Shown piece by piece: positions 1 through 10,036 of a stretch of 64,000 nucleotides of DNA (its first letter is position 1; each line of letters opens with the position of its first letter). Under the pieces are notes generated by a model, which did no database searches, was not told where the DNA came from, and saw only the letters and a program-made list of their open reading frames with translations. Position numbers and translations under genes: made by a program. Source of the stretch: Tipula vernalis (lineage: Eukaryota > Arthropoda > Insecta > Diptera > Tipulidae); assembly GCA_958295665.1 (NCBI GenBank), contig OY282558.1:307864092-307928091 (forward strand), in the 5' to 3' direction.

Positions 1-200
1 CGGTTGGTTTCAAGAGCGATTAGCAAAAGCGAGCAAAATTCGCGGCTGCAAAATGGCACTAAATCAATTTATACAATCTGTTTCATTCATAAACAACAAT
101 ACTCACCACATTTTTATTAAAGTCAGACATTTTTAATTTACCGCCTCTTAAGATCGAGAATCTTGTTAATTTATTCATAAATTCTCAAATATCAAGTACC

Positions 201-495
201 ATGACTTTACAAGGAAATGTTAATCCGACTGGGTCTTTAAATGATCATTTATACGATGAAAATTCTTTCGTTCATCGGTTAAATGAATTAAATTTCATAG
301 AAGAAAATGCTATCAGAAATTCTAATGCTTCCATTATTTAGCTGCTTCTCCATTGACAATATCACTGTCAATAAATCTATAGTATTGGAAGAGAAATGTC
401 CAGATCGACCGGATTTACAAGAAATTCCTTATATTACAATAGATAATAAGTTAAATGAGAAACATAATTACCATCCATTTTTGAACCATTCCTGA
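201..495 (+). other. Unassigned coding-like fragment, two frames
   Basis: I do not recognise this. An ATG at 201 with an ACC context opens a 46-codon frame (N-terminus MTLQGNVNPTGSLNDH) that stops at 341. A second frame, offset by one, then continues with protein-like composition to 495, so a single base change near 307-341 would join them. The second frame runs into the edge of the LINE relic that begins near 488. It could be a truncated gag-like or host exon cut by that insertion. No domain is visible. Confidence 0.25.
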
Positions 496-2043
496 AGAAG
501 TTCAAAACTTCAGGGTTCAACATCTCTTTACTCAGCCAGTCCTCTCTGGAAGGAATATCAGTAAGAAACCTTTCCTCAAAAGATGATAATGGAATCATGT
601 AATAGGTAATACCAAGGATATCTCTGTTAAACAAAATAGATGAGTGTCCTGTATTACCATAGGACCACATATAAAAGTATGGGCCTTATCACTGAAGTAC
701 AGAGCCAGTATACTATATGAGGTTCAAGAGCCCATCGTTTTCCAATAGCGTTTTTACAACAGTGTAGCGCTATAGTAGCTTTCTTTACCCTTTCTAAAAT
801 ATTAGGCTTTCAACTAGGTTTACTGTCCAAAATAAACACCCAGGTATTTCGCTTTATCATTAAAGGTCAAGCTAATACCATTTAAAGTAAGAAGATCAAT
901 CTGAGGAAGTGTGTATTTCCTAGAGAAAAGGACCACTTCAGTTTTACGTGGATTGAGATTTAGTACACAACTGTTGGCCCAATTAGAAAGAATACCAAGC
1001 GCACTTTGCATGCGTTCTCTTAAGGTACAAAAAGACACCAATAGCAACGTTATCCGCTTAAGCAACCATTTCAAAACTTTGCCCCTCCAGGTCCAGTAAC
1101 AGCTCATTTTTGACCCAGTTCCAAAGCAAGGGGGACAAGACTCCACCTTGCGATGTAACGACACCTACTAATCTGCTAATGGAGAATCCGTCCAGCTTAA
1201 CCTTCACGTTCCTGCATCTCCGTGTCTGATCTATCTAGCCAACGAGCGATTCATCCACACCCAGACCTGACAAAGCACCCGAGTCATTGCCACCGGTTTA
1301 ACGTTGCTTAAGGCACCTTCTATATCCAGAAAGGTTACCAAGGAGTATTCCTTAAATTCTAGGAATTTCTCTATAGGATAAATCAGGGAGGCTTCTACCG
1401 AACTCCCTTTACAGTACGTATGTTAAGATTTCGACCACCGGCTCAATAGAGCCTCTAATGTGAGCTTCTATTTGTCTTTCTAGTATTTTTAATAGAAAGG
1501 AGCATAAGCTTATAGGCCTAAGGTCTTTGGTATGGTAATGGGAGCTTTTTGCCGCCTTAGGTATAAATATTACGTTTACCTCAGTATATTATTTGAAGAT
1601 TAGTACTAAGAATAAAATCAAGGAGTAGCTCAACTCTCTCGTTTGTACCCGTACTTCATTGTGTGGTATGAGTTCAGGTCACTACCCAGGATAACTCCAA
1701 CTTTCCTCCTTGTCATCACCTTCATATGGTAGATAGGCTGAAATAAGCTAGAAATTAAACTTCCAATCTTAATGGCAGCCGCCACTACATCTTAAATGCT
1801 GTAATTAGACAGCACAAACAAGTTTAGATTAGTTTTAGCGAGAATGCACGAACGAATCTTACCTTCCTTCTTGGCAAACATTACTTTATGATTTGGTGCC
1901 CTGAGTCTCATAACCCGGTCTCCAATAACCCATGCCTTCTGGATCAGGACAACATCAACTCCATTAGCTTCAATTTTGAACAACAGAGCAGCCGAGGCTG
2001 CCTTGCAGTAGTGTAAATTGATCTGCAGCAGCCTCAGCATCAA
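488..2043 (-). pseudogene. LINE ORF2 relic: endonuclease, RT, RNase H start
   Basis: The endonuclease N-terminus is open at 1792-2043 (start MLRLLQINLHYCKAAS, then the DVVLIQKAW block in which the usual E of the QEPW-like motif is changed). The RT palm follows in broken frames around 1100-1500: FLDIEGALSNV, then TSQGGVLSPLLW, then a YADD box that now reads stop-ADN. The RT thumb is at 820-1000, and GSKMDGN of an RNase H start is near 490. In-frame stops and lost catalytic residues make it non-functional. The wording of the endonuclease start and the presence of RNase H fit the LOA/I group; the clade assignment is inferred from memory of the families. Confidence 0.7.
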
Positions 2044-2770
2044 TCTACACCATCGTCTCTACCACCGTCGTGTCCCGCCCAAAGGCGAGTCTGACACTGA
2101 TACCAAGTCCTCCTGGGATCCACATAGTGACCCCGAGGATCTAGACATTTCGGAATTTGTTACTCCGGGACCAGTTTTGCTAGAACTTTTGTCCTTTCCC
2201 AAAGTTTTAGAGGAACAAGCAAGCTTTATACGAGCTAATGTACTTTTTAATTACTGCTGTTTGTGAACCAGACCTATATGTCAGCGCCCCCCAGCAGTTG
2301 TTGTAATAGAGAGATCAGCAAAATGTGTACTTATGTCCCAATTCAAAACTGGCTTTCAGGGCGGGGCTTAGAAGCCGATATCCCTCCAAACGTAGTTTCC
2401 GAGTGTTTAAGAGTCTCGCCCTCTATCTATCTGTGTAGATCTTTCATAAAAATCCCGCAAGTAGCGGAGAAAAAAAAATATCCATCTGTGCAGAGATCCG
2501 CGATACACAGATAAGGCTACATAATCCGGAGAACGCCAAGTATCCGGATACACCGTTATAGACTGAGCTAGTTTTTAGACTGGGCCCCAGCCAGGTTGGT
2601 TCTCAGCACGGTACGGTTGACACCTTAACCAAGCCCAGTTGCTTAGCGCCGTGTTTAAACCTAACCCATCCAGTCAAAGACACAGATGGGCTAGTTGTCC
2701 GGTAGTCACCGCGCTGATAACTAGTATCAACTTGATTCCACCAGGCAGCTTCACACCTGTGTTGTGATAC
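488..2770 (-). mobile_element. Decayed LOA/I-type non-LTR retrotransposon
   Basis: Endonuclease, reverse transcriptase and the start of an RNase H lie in the right order on the minus strand. GC content is visibly higher than in the flanks as far as about 2770. The upstream part (2050-2770) would be ORF1 or leader but has no intact frame. The element stops abruptly inside RNase H near 488 instead of ending in a tail, so it is 3' truncated. The limits are approximate, and no target duplication was found. Confidence 0.7.
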
Positions 2771-2779
2771 ATAACTTTG

Positions 2780-5249
2780 GTAAAATTTTATTTACGTCAA
2801 GTTAAATTATGCACGCCTTTTTTCTCCGGAGTAAATAGAAATTTCAACGAACCCGCCAAAGATCTTTCATGCGTCCCTTAACTCTAAACATTGCACAACT
2901 ATTTATATTCTCACCTGCATGCTTAAATAAAATGGTATTTAAAAAGCGAATACGTTACAGCCATCCTTGATTATGGGATTGATCGTAGCGGTAATTTTCC
3001 TCGCAATGGTTTGATTTGTGAAAATAAGGTTTAGTGCTTGTTGTATATAACTCCTTATATACCAAAAATCCTCTATATAGTTTGCAGTGCAATTTCACCA
3101 CATTATTGCATTTTTTAGCATAATTCAATAAAGTTCGTAAATTTAATTATTTGTATATTTGGCTCAATAAATTGGGCCAAGTTATAATTTGTTTATGTAA
3201 TTTATAATTAATAAGTATTATTCATTATGGTATTACAAGTTATCGGGAGCAGCTCGTTTGTATTGAGGGCAAATCAAACGCTATAATTAGATACCTAAGA
3301 CTTACTTACATTGGTTCTTTCCTTTAACGTAAATACAAACCTTATTATCCAAAAAACGAAGTTAATTTACAAACATTTGATCATTTTTACTTACACGACT
3401 CTTTCTAAATAAAAGATTTTTGTTTGCTTTTACATTTTTTTTTGTTAAAATTATAAGGAAATGATTTACATAAATGTGTTTACAAACTAATATTTTAAAG
3501 GCCTGTTTTACATTATTAAACTTCTAAATCGTATCCAATATTAATAAGCTTTAACTATCATTAGATAAATAAAAAACAGGAAACAATTAACATCTTCATA
3601 TTTTAATATCATACATACAAATCGAAGTAACATATTCCCAGGATTGATAAATTTAGAAATATGATAATGTAATACGGGTCTAATAAATTCTTATTTTATA
3701 TTTTTGAATAATATTCAATTACTTACAGAGAAGTCTCTTGTATTTAAAAAATGAAAATATTTTTATTTTGCTGATTTTTTTTTAATAATTCTAATTCTTG
3801 TAATTTTGCTTACAGATAATGACTTATAATTGATTGATTTAAAATACTTATTGTGTTTAATAATAAATTCGTCAAAATGACTGTACATTTACTGCTTATG
3901 TTAACACCTTGCTAACTAAACCTATTTCTAAATTTTATATCTACATATTTAAAAAATTTGAAATTGTTTTAAGTAATTCTGTTAAGGATTTAACACACGT
4001 TTCTATTTATTTTTAAAATTTTGCACAGATCACCACCAGATTTACACATTGATTGTTGGTAAGTTTTGAATTGGTATTAAAGATGATCGATATTGCCCTT
4101 CCGTTTCCCTTAATTTGTTTGTCCGCCTAATTATTATGTTCGCCCCGAAGAAAGAATCTTCTTCCTCTTTCGTGCCTTTGTCCCTCCTACATCATTTGAC
4201 GAAGGTTTACATATCAATTATCTATTAGAATAAGAGTGTTTACCCATTTTACTAAATAAGTCCTCATATTCAAATTCAACAGGCGTTTTTGGTTGTTTTC
4301 TATTTTGAATTACTTTATGGTAGATTACTGCAATATGTCGGATTCCAACAACCTATTACGATGACTTGGAAGATTAAGTGGCCCTTTCGTCTTTGAACTT
4401 TTGGAGTTTAACTTTTTATGTCGTGTGTTCACTTCAAAAATATACGAAATCCAAAGATAATGTTCAATATTGGGCAGTTGTATTTAAAAGTTTCCAGTAA
4501 TATTATACCAAGTTACAATGATTTTGTATTCTCGGTTTATTTTTAGTCTGGGATCCTATTTCACAGCAATTGTTGGAAATACTGGTGTCTTATGTACTAA
4601 CATTTATTTTAAAACTTGAATTTCTTCCATGATGCTGCTCGTATCACCTCTAATAATATGGCTTGACCTTAGGATTTTTTGGCATACCATATTCTGGAGC
4701 CGAATTTCTTGACAACAATCTCTTTAGTGCAAAGTATCCATTTGATTATGTGTTAAGTGGTTAAAATCCCATCTGCTGAAACTTATTATTTGTTTTATTA
4801 TATTATAGTGCAAAGTTCCTACTTAACATTTTTAACAAAAAACTTCTTAGATTTCTTATAAATTAGGCTCTGCGTGAATTAGTTAAAACAACATCAAACG
4901 TTTTACAATGTACTTCTATTTTAGTTTGTAAAGATTTATTCTTTACGACTTTCATCGATACATAAGTATATATTCTCACAGATCTTAAGCTACCTATTAT
5001 TGTTAAGTTTTATATTATTAGAGTTTAATATCTACGGCACACCGCGATTTAGCAAAACAAAATGTGTTGTAAGCTAAACTCGATCAGCTACTCTAAACTA
5101 AACAACAAAAAGTAATTAGTTAAATTATAATTGAGGACTGACATCGAATTAAGAAACCTCGTTTTACTAAATCACAGTGTGTCCGAACAGTCATTTAGGT
5201 TCATTAATTTTAGTGTGAATTATTTAAATACAAATTAATTGTAATACTG
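2780..5249. other. AT-rich non-coding stretch
   Basis: No frame of convincing composition on either strand, and no repeat structure that I could delimit. A short basic reading frame around 4140-4260 on the minus strand was considered and left out. Confidence 0.5.
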
Positions 5250-5449
5250 AGGCTGCGGGCGAGTTTTCTGAAGGCTAATCCTTTACTAGGGTGGGTGTCT
5301 TATAATATTTGTGTTTTATTGAAATATGTACACATTTTCTTCTGGTTCAGGCTCATAAAAAATGTAAAACATTCCCTTCCAGTTTATTTAATTTGCTCTC
5401 ATTTGAAAAGAAGTTTAATGGATTTACTCTGAGAATTCGCCCGCAGCCT
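5250..5449. repeat. Miniature inverted-repeat element, 200 bp
   Basis: AGGCTGCGGGCGA at 5250-5262 is matched by its perfect reverse complement at 5437-5449. The match continues inward with gaps to about 30 bp (both arms reach a TAATCC or AAATCC block). The GC-rich ends stand out from the AT-rich surroundings. No coding capacity, and no clear target duplication. Confidence 0.6.
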
Positions 5450-5653
5450 GAGAAATGATAACTCTAATGTTAAATTTATATGTAAATTAATCAATAAGAT
5501 TTTATTTTTGTTATTTATCTTTGTACTTAATCACACTTTCGAAAAAAAAGTTGATTCTATCTTTTTTAATATTTGTAGGTTTTAGAATTTCAATTATCGA
5601 ATTGAATTAAAATAAATTTAACGAAATTTCACAGCTCCTTACAGTAATAAAAT

Positions 5654-5740
5654 AACAGTCGGTTTTCGGAAGTAGAGGAAATTGATCACTTCTGAACTAA
5701 TGCATTGATCAATTTCCTTTCCTGCCCAATACCGACTGTT
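5654..5740. repeat. 87-bp hairpin
   Basis: Outer arms AACAGTCGGT (5654-5663) and ACCGACTGTT (5731-5740) pair perfectly. Inner arms AGGAAATTGATCA (5676-5688) and TGATCAATTTCCT (5706-5718) also pair perfectly around a 17-base loop. Probably a tiny foldback element. Confidence 0.6.
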
Positions 5741-5915
5741 TACTTATAGAAGCTAAGTAAACTAAAACGTGTCATTTTTTAAAACTGAAAGATTCTGAAT
5801 CGATAATTATTCGAACATAAGTTTGTACTTCAAGGTGTATTAATGACGTTTAAATTTTATAGTTTTATCAGATAGACTTGGATAGTGTCAAAATCATCTG
5901 TAATAAAAGGATGCA

Positions 5916-6002
5916 TCCAGCGCACCTAGAGTCGACCGAAAATATGTAGAATCGACATTTCTAAAAATGCTGTCTTCATTTCAAGACTCTACATGCGCTG
6001 GA
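5916..6002. repeat. 87-bp inverted-repeat element
   Basis: TCCAGCGCA at 5916 pairs with TGCGCTGGA at 5994-6002. Inside that, TAGAGTC on the left pairs with GACTCTA on the right, giving arms of about 18 bp with a two-base difference. It lies just past the stop codon of the P-like THAP gene, but the other end of that gene carries no matching sequence, so it is not obviously a transposon terminus. Confidence 0.45.
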
Positions 6003-6058
6003 CGCCCCCCCCGATTATTATTCTGTTGTGGTAATTATAGCCTATAGCAGTCACCAAC

Positions 6059-7972
6059 TTACAAACGGTATAAATTAAATTTACCGGCAAAATCGTCAGT
6101 TTGTAATTTTTCGAGTAAAAAATGATTTATCTTATAATGAGAAAATGAAAATTTAATTAAATCAATAAAAGTTTGTGTAGTAATCCTGAGGGCATTTAAG
6201 GTACTTGGTTTTAAACATCCATTAATAGTAGGGCTTGAGCTCCAAACATCGAGCCAAAATAAAAATTTTTCTAAAAATTTAAAATTGTCGTCTGTAATGG
6301 ATTTTATTTGGAGATCTTTTGTATTAACAATATTCCACCATTTGCTTATGATGGAACAGAAATCGGCAGTTTGTGACATTCCCTCGTAGAGATACAATGC
6401 TGCAATAGTAGACTCATGGAACAAGTTACCTACTAAGATTAAATTTTGTCGATCCAAACTATTTGGATTTAGGGTTTTGAGGTCCAATTTGTGATGTTTT
6501 GCCAGTTTGATTGAAGAGTTCTCTGACTTATTGTACAATAAATCAAAATCAGAAAATAAGGCCTTTTTTATTGAATAATCTTCGAAGTCAGGAAAAACGA
6601 ATGTTTTGTTAATATCTTCTAAATTTAGCCAATTATTTCTTATGCTTTTAAATAGATGAATGGAATCATATTGATAAAAAATGTTCGTATCTGGAAAATC
6701 GGGATTAACGAATACATTATTTATTGGGCAAAATCTTGTAAACATATTCTCATTGATTCTGTTGTCATCAGCAATAATTACCAATACTCTAAACTCAAGA
6801 GATTGTATAAAATGAATAACAGACTTAGTTAAATTGTATAGTGTTTCACCGGTAGGACGTAATACTGGCAACAGACGGATTATTCTTTTAAAATTCCCAA
6901 AAATTGATTTTATCATAAAAACCATTACCGTACCAGTCATATTATTATCATATTGCAAACTTCGTTCAATAAAAATTTCGCCTATGGAAAGGGCGACACA
7001 TTTTTCTGTTTTAGTAATACATTTTGCAGCGTGGGTCAAATAATTTTCGTCATTGTTGAATGGTTTAAAATCAGGTGAACTGCGAATATCAGACGAAATA
7101 TGTTTCAAATAAGTAGTATGGGGCAATATTAAAAATTTCCTTAACATATTGTATGCTATCACAGACTGGGCTTGCATTAAATAGGCGAATATAATGGTCG
7201 CGGACTCGTACCTTGGTCCTACTTTATTTAAAAGTTCAACCTGATTGATTATAATATCTAATTTACCGAAATCGGGGGAGTCTTTGTCGGTGTCTCGAGC
7301 CTTTCCTAAATAGTGCAAGGTACGATTTAGTAAATGTTCGCGCTTTTGGGGCATTTCGCTAGATTCTTCGCGGAACTTTGAAAGTAAATTTGACATTTCC
7401 GACCACATTGATATTTTCATGTTTCGTGGCAACATTTCTAAATCCGCACTAAATAGTTCTGTATCTTGAATAATAACTTTAACGTTAAGTTTGTTGTTGA
7501 CACATATGCGAATCGAAATATTGCACCCCACATCGTCGGAACTTTGTAGCTTATAAAAAACCACCTTTTTGGTATTTTGAAATACCAAATATTTTGAAAT
7601 GTTTAATTTTTCTTGAAATCGATTAACAAAAATTTCAAAATTTGGAATATTATTATCTGGTGCGATAAAAGTTTTATTTTTTTCTTTAGGTAGTTGTAGT
7701 GGGGATGTTGGTCGCACATTTAAGGAGGGAATAGCACATTTGTTTAATCTAAGACGTCCACATTTGTGGCTTTTGTAATTAGTAAAATCTGAATCTATAA
7801 AGTGTGTGGCACATATCCCCGAAGATATGGTAGGTTTCCAATTTATCCTACGAGTAGCTCTCACCCACTTTGTTTTAACTTCTTCGCATATCGGAAATTT
7901 AAATGTGGGGACATAGGACTGGTCTGAGTTATTTTTAAACTTACAGCCTAAAACGCAACAATGACGAGGCAT
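6059..7972 (-). CDS. THAP-domain P-element-transposase-like protein
   Basis: A 637-codon open frame. Residues 1 to about 85 form a THAP C2CH DNA-binding zinc finger: MPRHCCVLGC, a conserved W, then GICATHF and a C-terminal AIPSL. The rest resembles P-element/THAP9-type transposases. The RNase H-like block around residue 330 reads LSIGEIFIERSLQY. A second acidic block, IIADDNRINENMF, follows near 405, and the GTP-binding-insertion region has YDSIHLFKSIRNNW. In relatives the first block normally carries DE at the catalytic position; here it is GE, so transposition activity is doubtful. The frame ends KFNLYRL, where relatives usually continue. The stop overlaps a perfect GTAAGT donor (6057-6062), so a further 3' exon is likely, but I did not find it. 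A CAG/GTGAGT donor upstream suggests a 5'UTR intron. It may be a P-like transposon copy or a domesticated gene; no terminal inverted repeats were found. Confidence 0.75.
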   Translation of the reverse strand: MPRHCCVLGCKFKNNSDQSYVPTFKFPICEEVKTKWVRATRRINWKPTISSGICATHFIDSDFTNYKSHKCGRLRLNKCAIPSLNVRPTSPLQLPKEKNKTFIAPDNNIPNFEIFVNRFQEKLNISKYLVFQNTKKVVFYKLQSSDDVGCNISIRICVNNKLNVKVIIQDTELFSADLEMLPRNMKISMWSEMSNLLSKFREESSEMPQKREHLLNRTLHYLGKARDTDKDSPDFGKLDIIINQVELLNKVGPRYESATIIFAYLMQAQSVIAYNMLRKFLILPHTTYLKHISSDIRSSPDFKPFNNDENYLTHAAKCITKTEKCVALSIGEIFIERSLQYDNNMTGTVMVFMIKSIFGNFKRIIRLLPVLRPTGETLYNLTKSVIHFIQSLEFRVLVIIADDNRINENMFTRFCPINNVFVNPDFPDTNIFYQYDSIHLFKSIRNNWLNLEDINKTFVFPDFEDYSIKKALFSDFDLLYNKSENSSIKLAKHHKLDLKTLNPNSLDRQNLILVGNLFHESTIAALYLYEGMSQTADFCSIISKWWNIVNTKDLQIKSITDDNFKFLEKFLFWLDVWSSSPTINGCLKPSTLNALRITTQTFIDLIKFSFSHYKINHFLLEKLQTDDFAGKFNLYRL

Positions 7973-8045
7973 TTTTTAATAGAACCAGCACAACAATATT
8001 TGTTACAAAGCTAGAATGAAAAGCACCGACCACTGTAACAATAAA

Positions 8046-8111
8046 CTGAAAAAATTATGTCACAAATATAATCTTAAAACACACACAAAATGAATTTAAT
8101 GAGCAACTCAC
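8046..8111 (-). other. Candidate 5'UTR intron of P-like THAP gene
   Basis: On the minus strand CAG is followed by GTGAGT at 8111-8106. A pyrimidine-rich stretch ending TTTTTTCAG (AG at 8047-8046) closes a 66-nt intron about 70 nt before the ATG at 7972. The length equals that of the small intron in the THAP gene at 45-48 kb. A second AG about 13 nt further on is an alternative acceptor. Confidence 0.4.
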
Positions 8112-8119
8112 CTGATGTT

Positions 8120-9908
8120 TAAATCATGAAATCTAAACTGTTCCAGTTTAATCCAATTAGCAGTTAACTAAGTTCGCACCATAAGACGAACAATATCCTT
8201 ACGCGTATTAGGCAATGAAGTTAAAATACTGTAAACACGATATTAAGAATTCACAAATCGTTTTTTATTTTACAACAAAAATTAATTTTCACAACATAAA
8301 TATCAGACAAATGTATTCATCACCGGAAAATTACAACTCTACTGTCACAATATTCTCTTTTGCCTTCTAAACTGGCGGGACTTTTGCTCTTTCACCAATT
8401 TTCACATTTGTTTCTTTTATGAATAAATACACTGTATCCACGCCATCACACTAACACTACAAAAATAGAAAATAAAATCGTTCTTCTTCCTTAACATTTT
8501 TGTTGGTTATTGCTCCGTTCAAAATCAATATATGTAGTAACTAGATATCTTGAAAAGGCAAGTTTATGGCAACACAACGGCTTACGAAAAATAAAAACAT
8601 TTGTGGTGATAGTTTTCAAATAAATAGAATTTTGAGAAATATGCTTTTATTTTTATTTTTCTACAAATTCTCTACTCCATGTACAAACAAAGAGCACGTA
8701 AAATACATTTTCTGAATTCTGTCTACACTCTACATAGATATTATTTTCTGATTGTGTTGGGTTTGATTTTGTTGTTGCTTTTTCACTCACAGGTTATCAA
8801 ACCAAACACTAATGTAATAAAAGCCAAGTGAGTAACCGAGAAGGCGATAACTTCTATTTTTTTAGTGTTCTTAGTTTTTTTCCCAATTTACTATAAAGTA
8901 TTTTAGCAAAAATTAATATTCTTAGCCGAATCAAAGCCTCTTTAATTATACACGCCGAATTATAATTTTCAACACAAATACAATGTTTGCCTCCTAAAGC
9001 AAATCTTACATCTTTATTGGTGGTAGTATTAAATTAAAATATGAGAGAATAATAAGAAAATATGTATATGTGATTTTCCCCTTTTGTTTTGTTCATTTTA
9101 ACGAACATTTTACATACAAAAACCACGTAACGTATTTTCACACAGCTGTGAATGTAGTTATAGTGGCAGTAAAATTATTATTTTTATTTGTATTGGGCTT
9201 TAATTCTCAATTGAATTTGTTGTTGTGTTTGTTTTATTGTGGTTGAAAGATTTATATTTGGCGTTACTAACAGGAGTTGCAAACCATTTGTGCAACAAAA
9301 TCATTAAAAAAATTGAATTAGTAAATTAGTTTTGAAATGACTAACGGCTCTGGATAAATGCTGTTTCATTTTATTTTATGTTTGTTGACCCTTTGTTATG
9401 GTCGTTAAATCGTTTTTATTTGTCGCCGCATCATCTAAAAGAAATCTCTCACATGTCTTCATCAATCCAGACTTTGATGAAACCAAGGATCTGGATTAAA
9501 TCAAACTTTAAGATGAATATCTATTTTTAAGGTAAAACAAATTTTATCGATTTTCGTAAAATATTAGCAAATAAATTAAAATACCTATAAGAGACATCGC
9601 AGTACTTTTCCATATAAACTTACGGTCAAAGATATATGTACGAGTATTAGCAGTTTTCACGCTAATGCAGTTTAATACAAATTAATGTATGAATCGAATT
9701 TATTTAGATTCATGTAAACTTTTATTCGTGTTAATTGAAATAAGGATCGGTGGAGTAATAAATAAATCAAGTTAGTCATAGAAAACAGAATTATATAAAA
9801 TTTAGAAGAAAATAAGAGATTAATTTACTATAATTAGGAACTATATAAATATATATTGATAATTGTTGTTATATGGTGTCTTATTTAAACGTAACAATAA
9901 ACTATTAT
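8120..9908. other. AT-rich non-coding stretch
   Basis: Contains the presumed promoter side of the P-like THAP gene. No coding frame, delimited repeat or core promoter that I can support. Confidence 0.45.
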
Positions 9909-9942
9909 GTAAATATATGATGTTGTTGTTGTTGTTGTTGTT
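9909..9942. repeat. Target-site duplication plus LINE 3' CAA tail
   Basis: GTAAATATATGATGT at 9909-9923 recurs exactly at 15125-15139. It is followed by a TTG trinucleotide run to 9942, which on the minus strand is the CAA/ACA tail of the LINE. The tail lies about 100 nt past the ORF2 stop. Confidence 0.85.
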
Positions 9943-10036
9943 ATTTTCGTTTGATTAGGTCCACTAGCACTTATAGCTGTATATGACCTTCTATTGTATA
10001 TGGTGGTTGATGAGACTATTTAATTAAATGGGAAAG

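Noticed and set aside
4140..4260. Minus-strand short frame with a basic KARKRKK-like stretch, considered as the missing last exon of the P-like THAP gene
   Set aside because: It lacks the expected continuation after YRL, and there is no convincing acceptor in the right phase.
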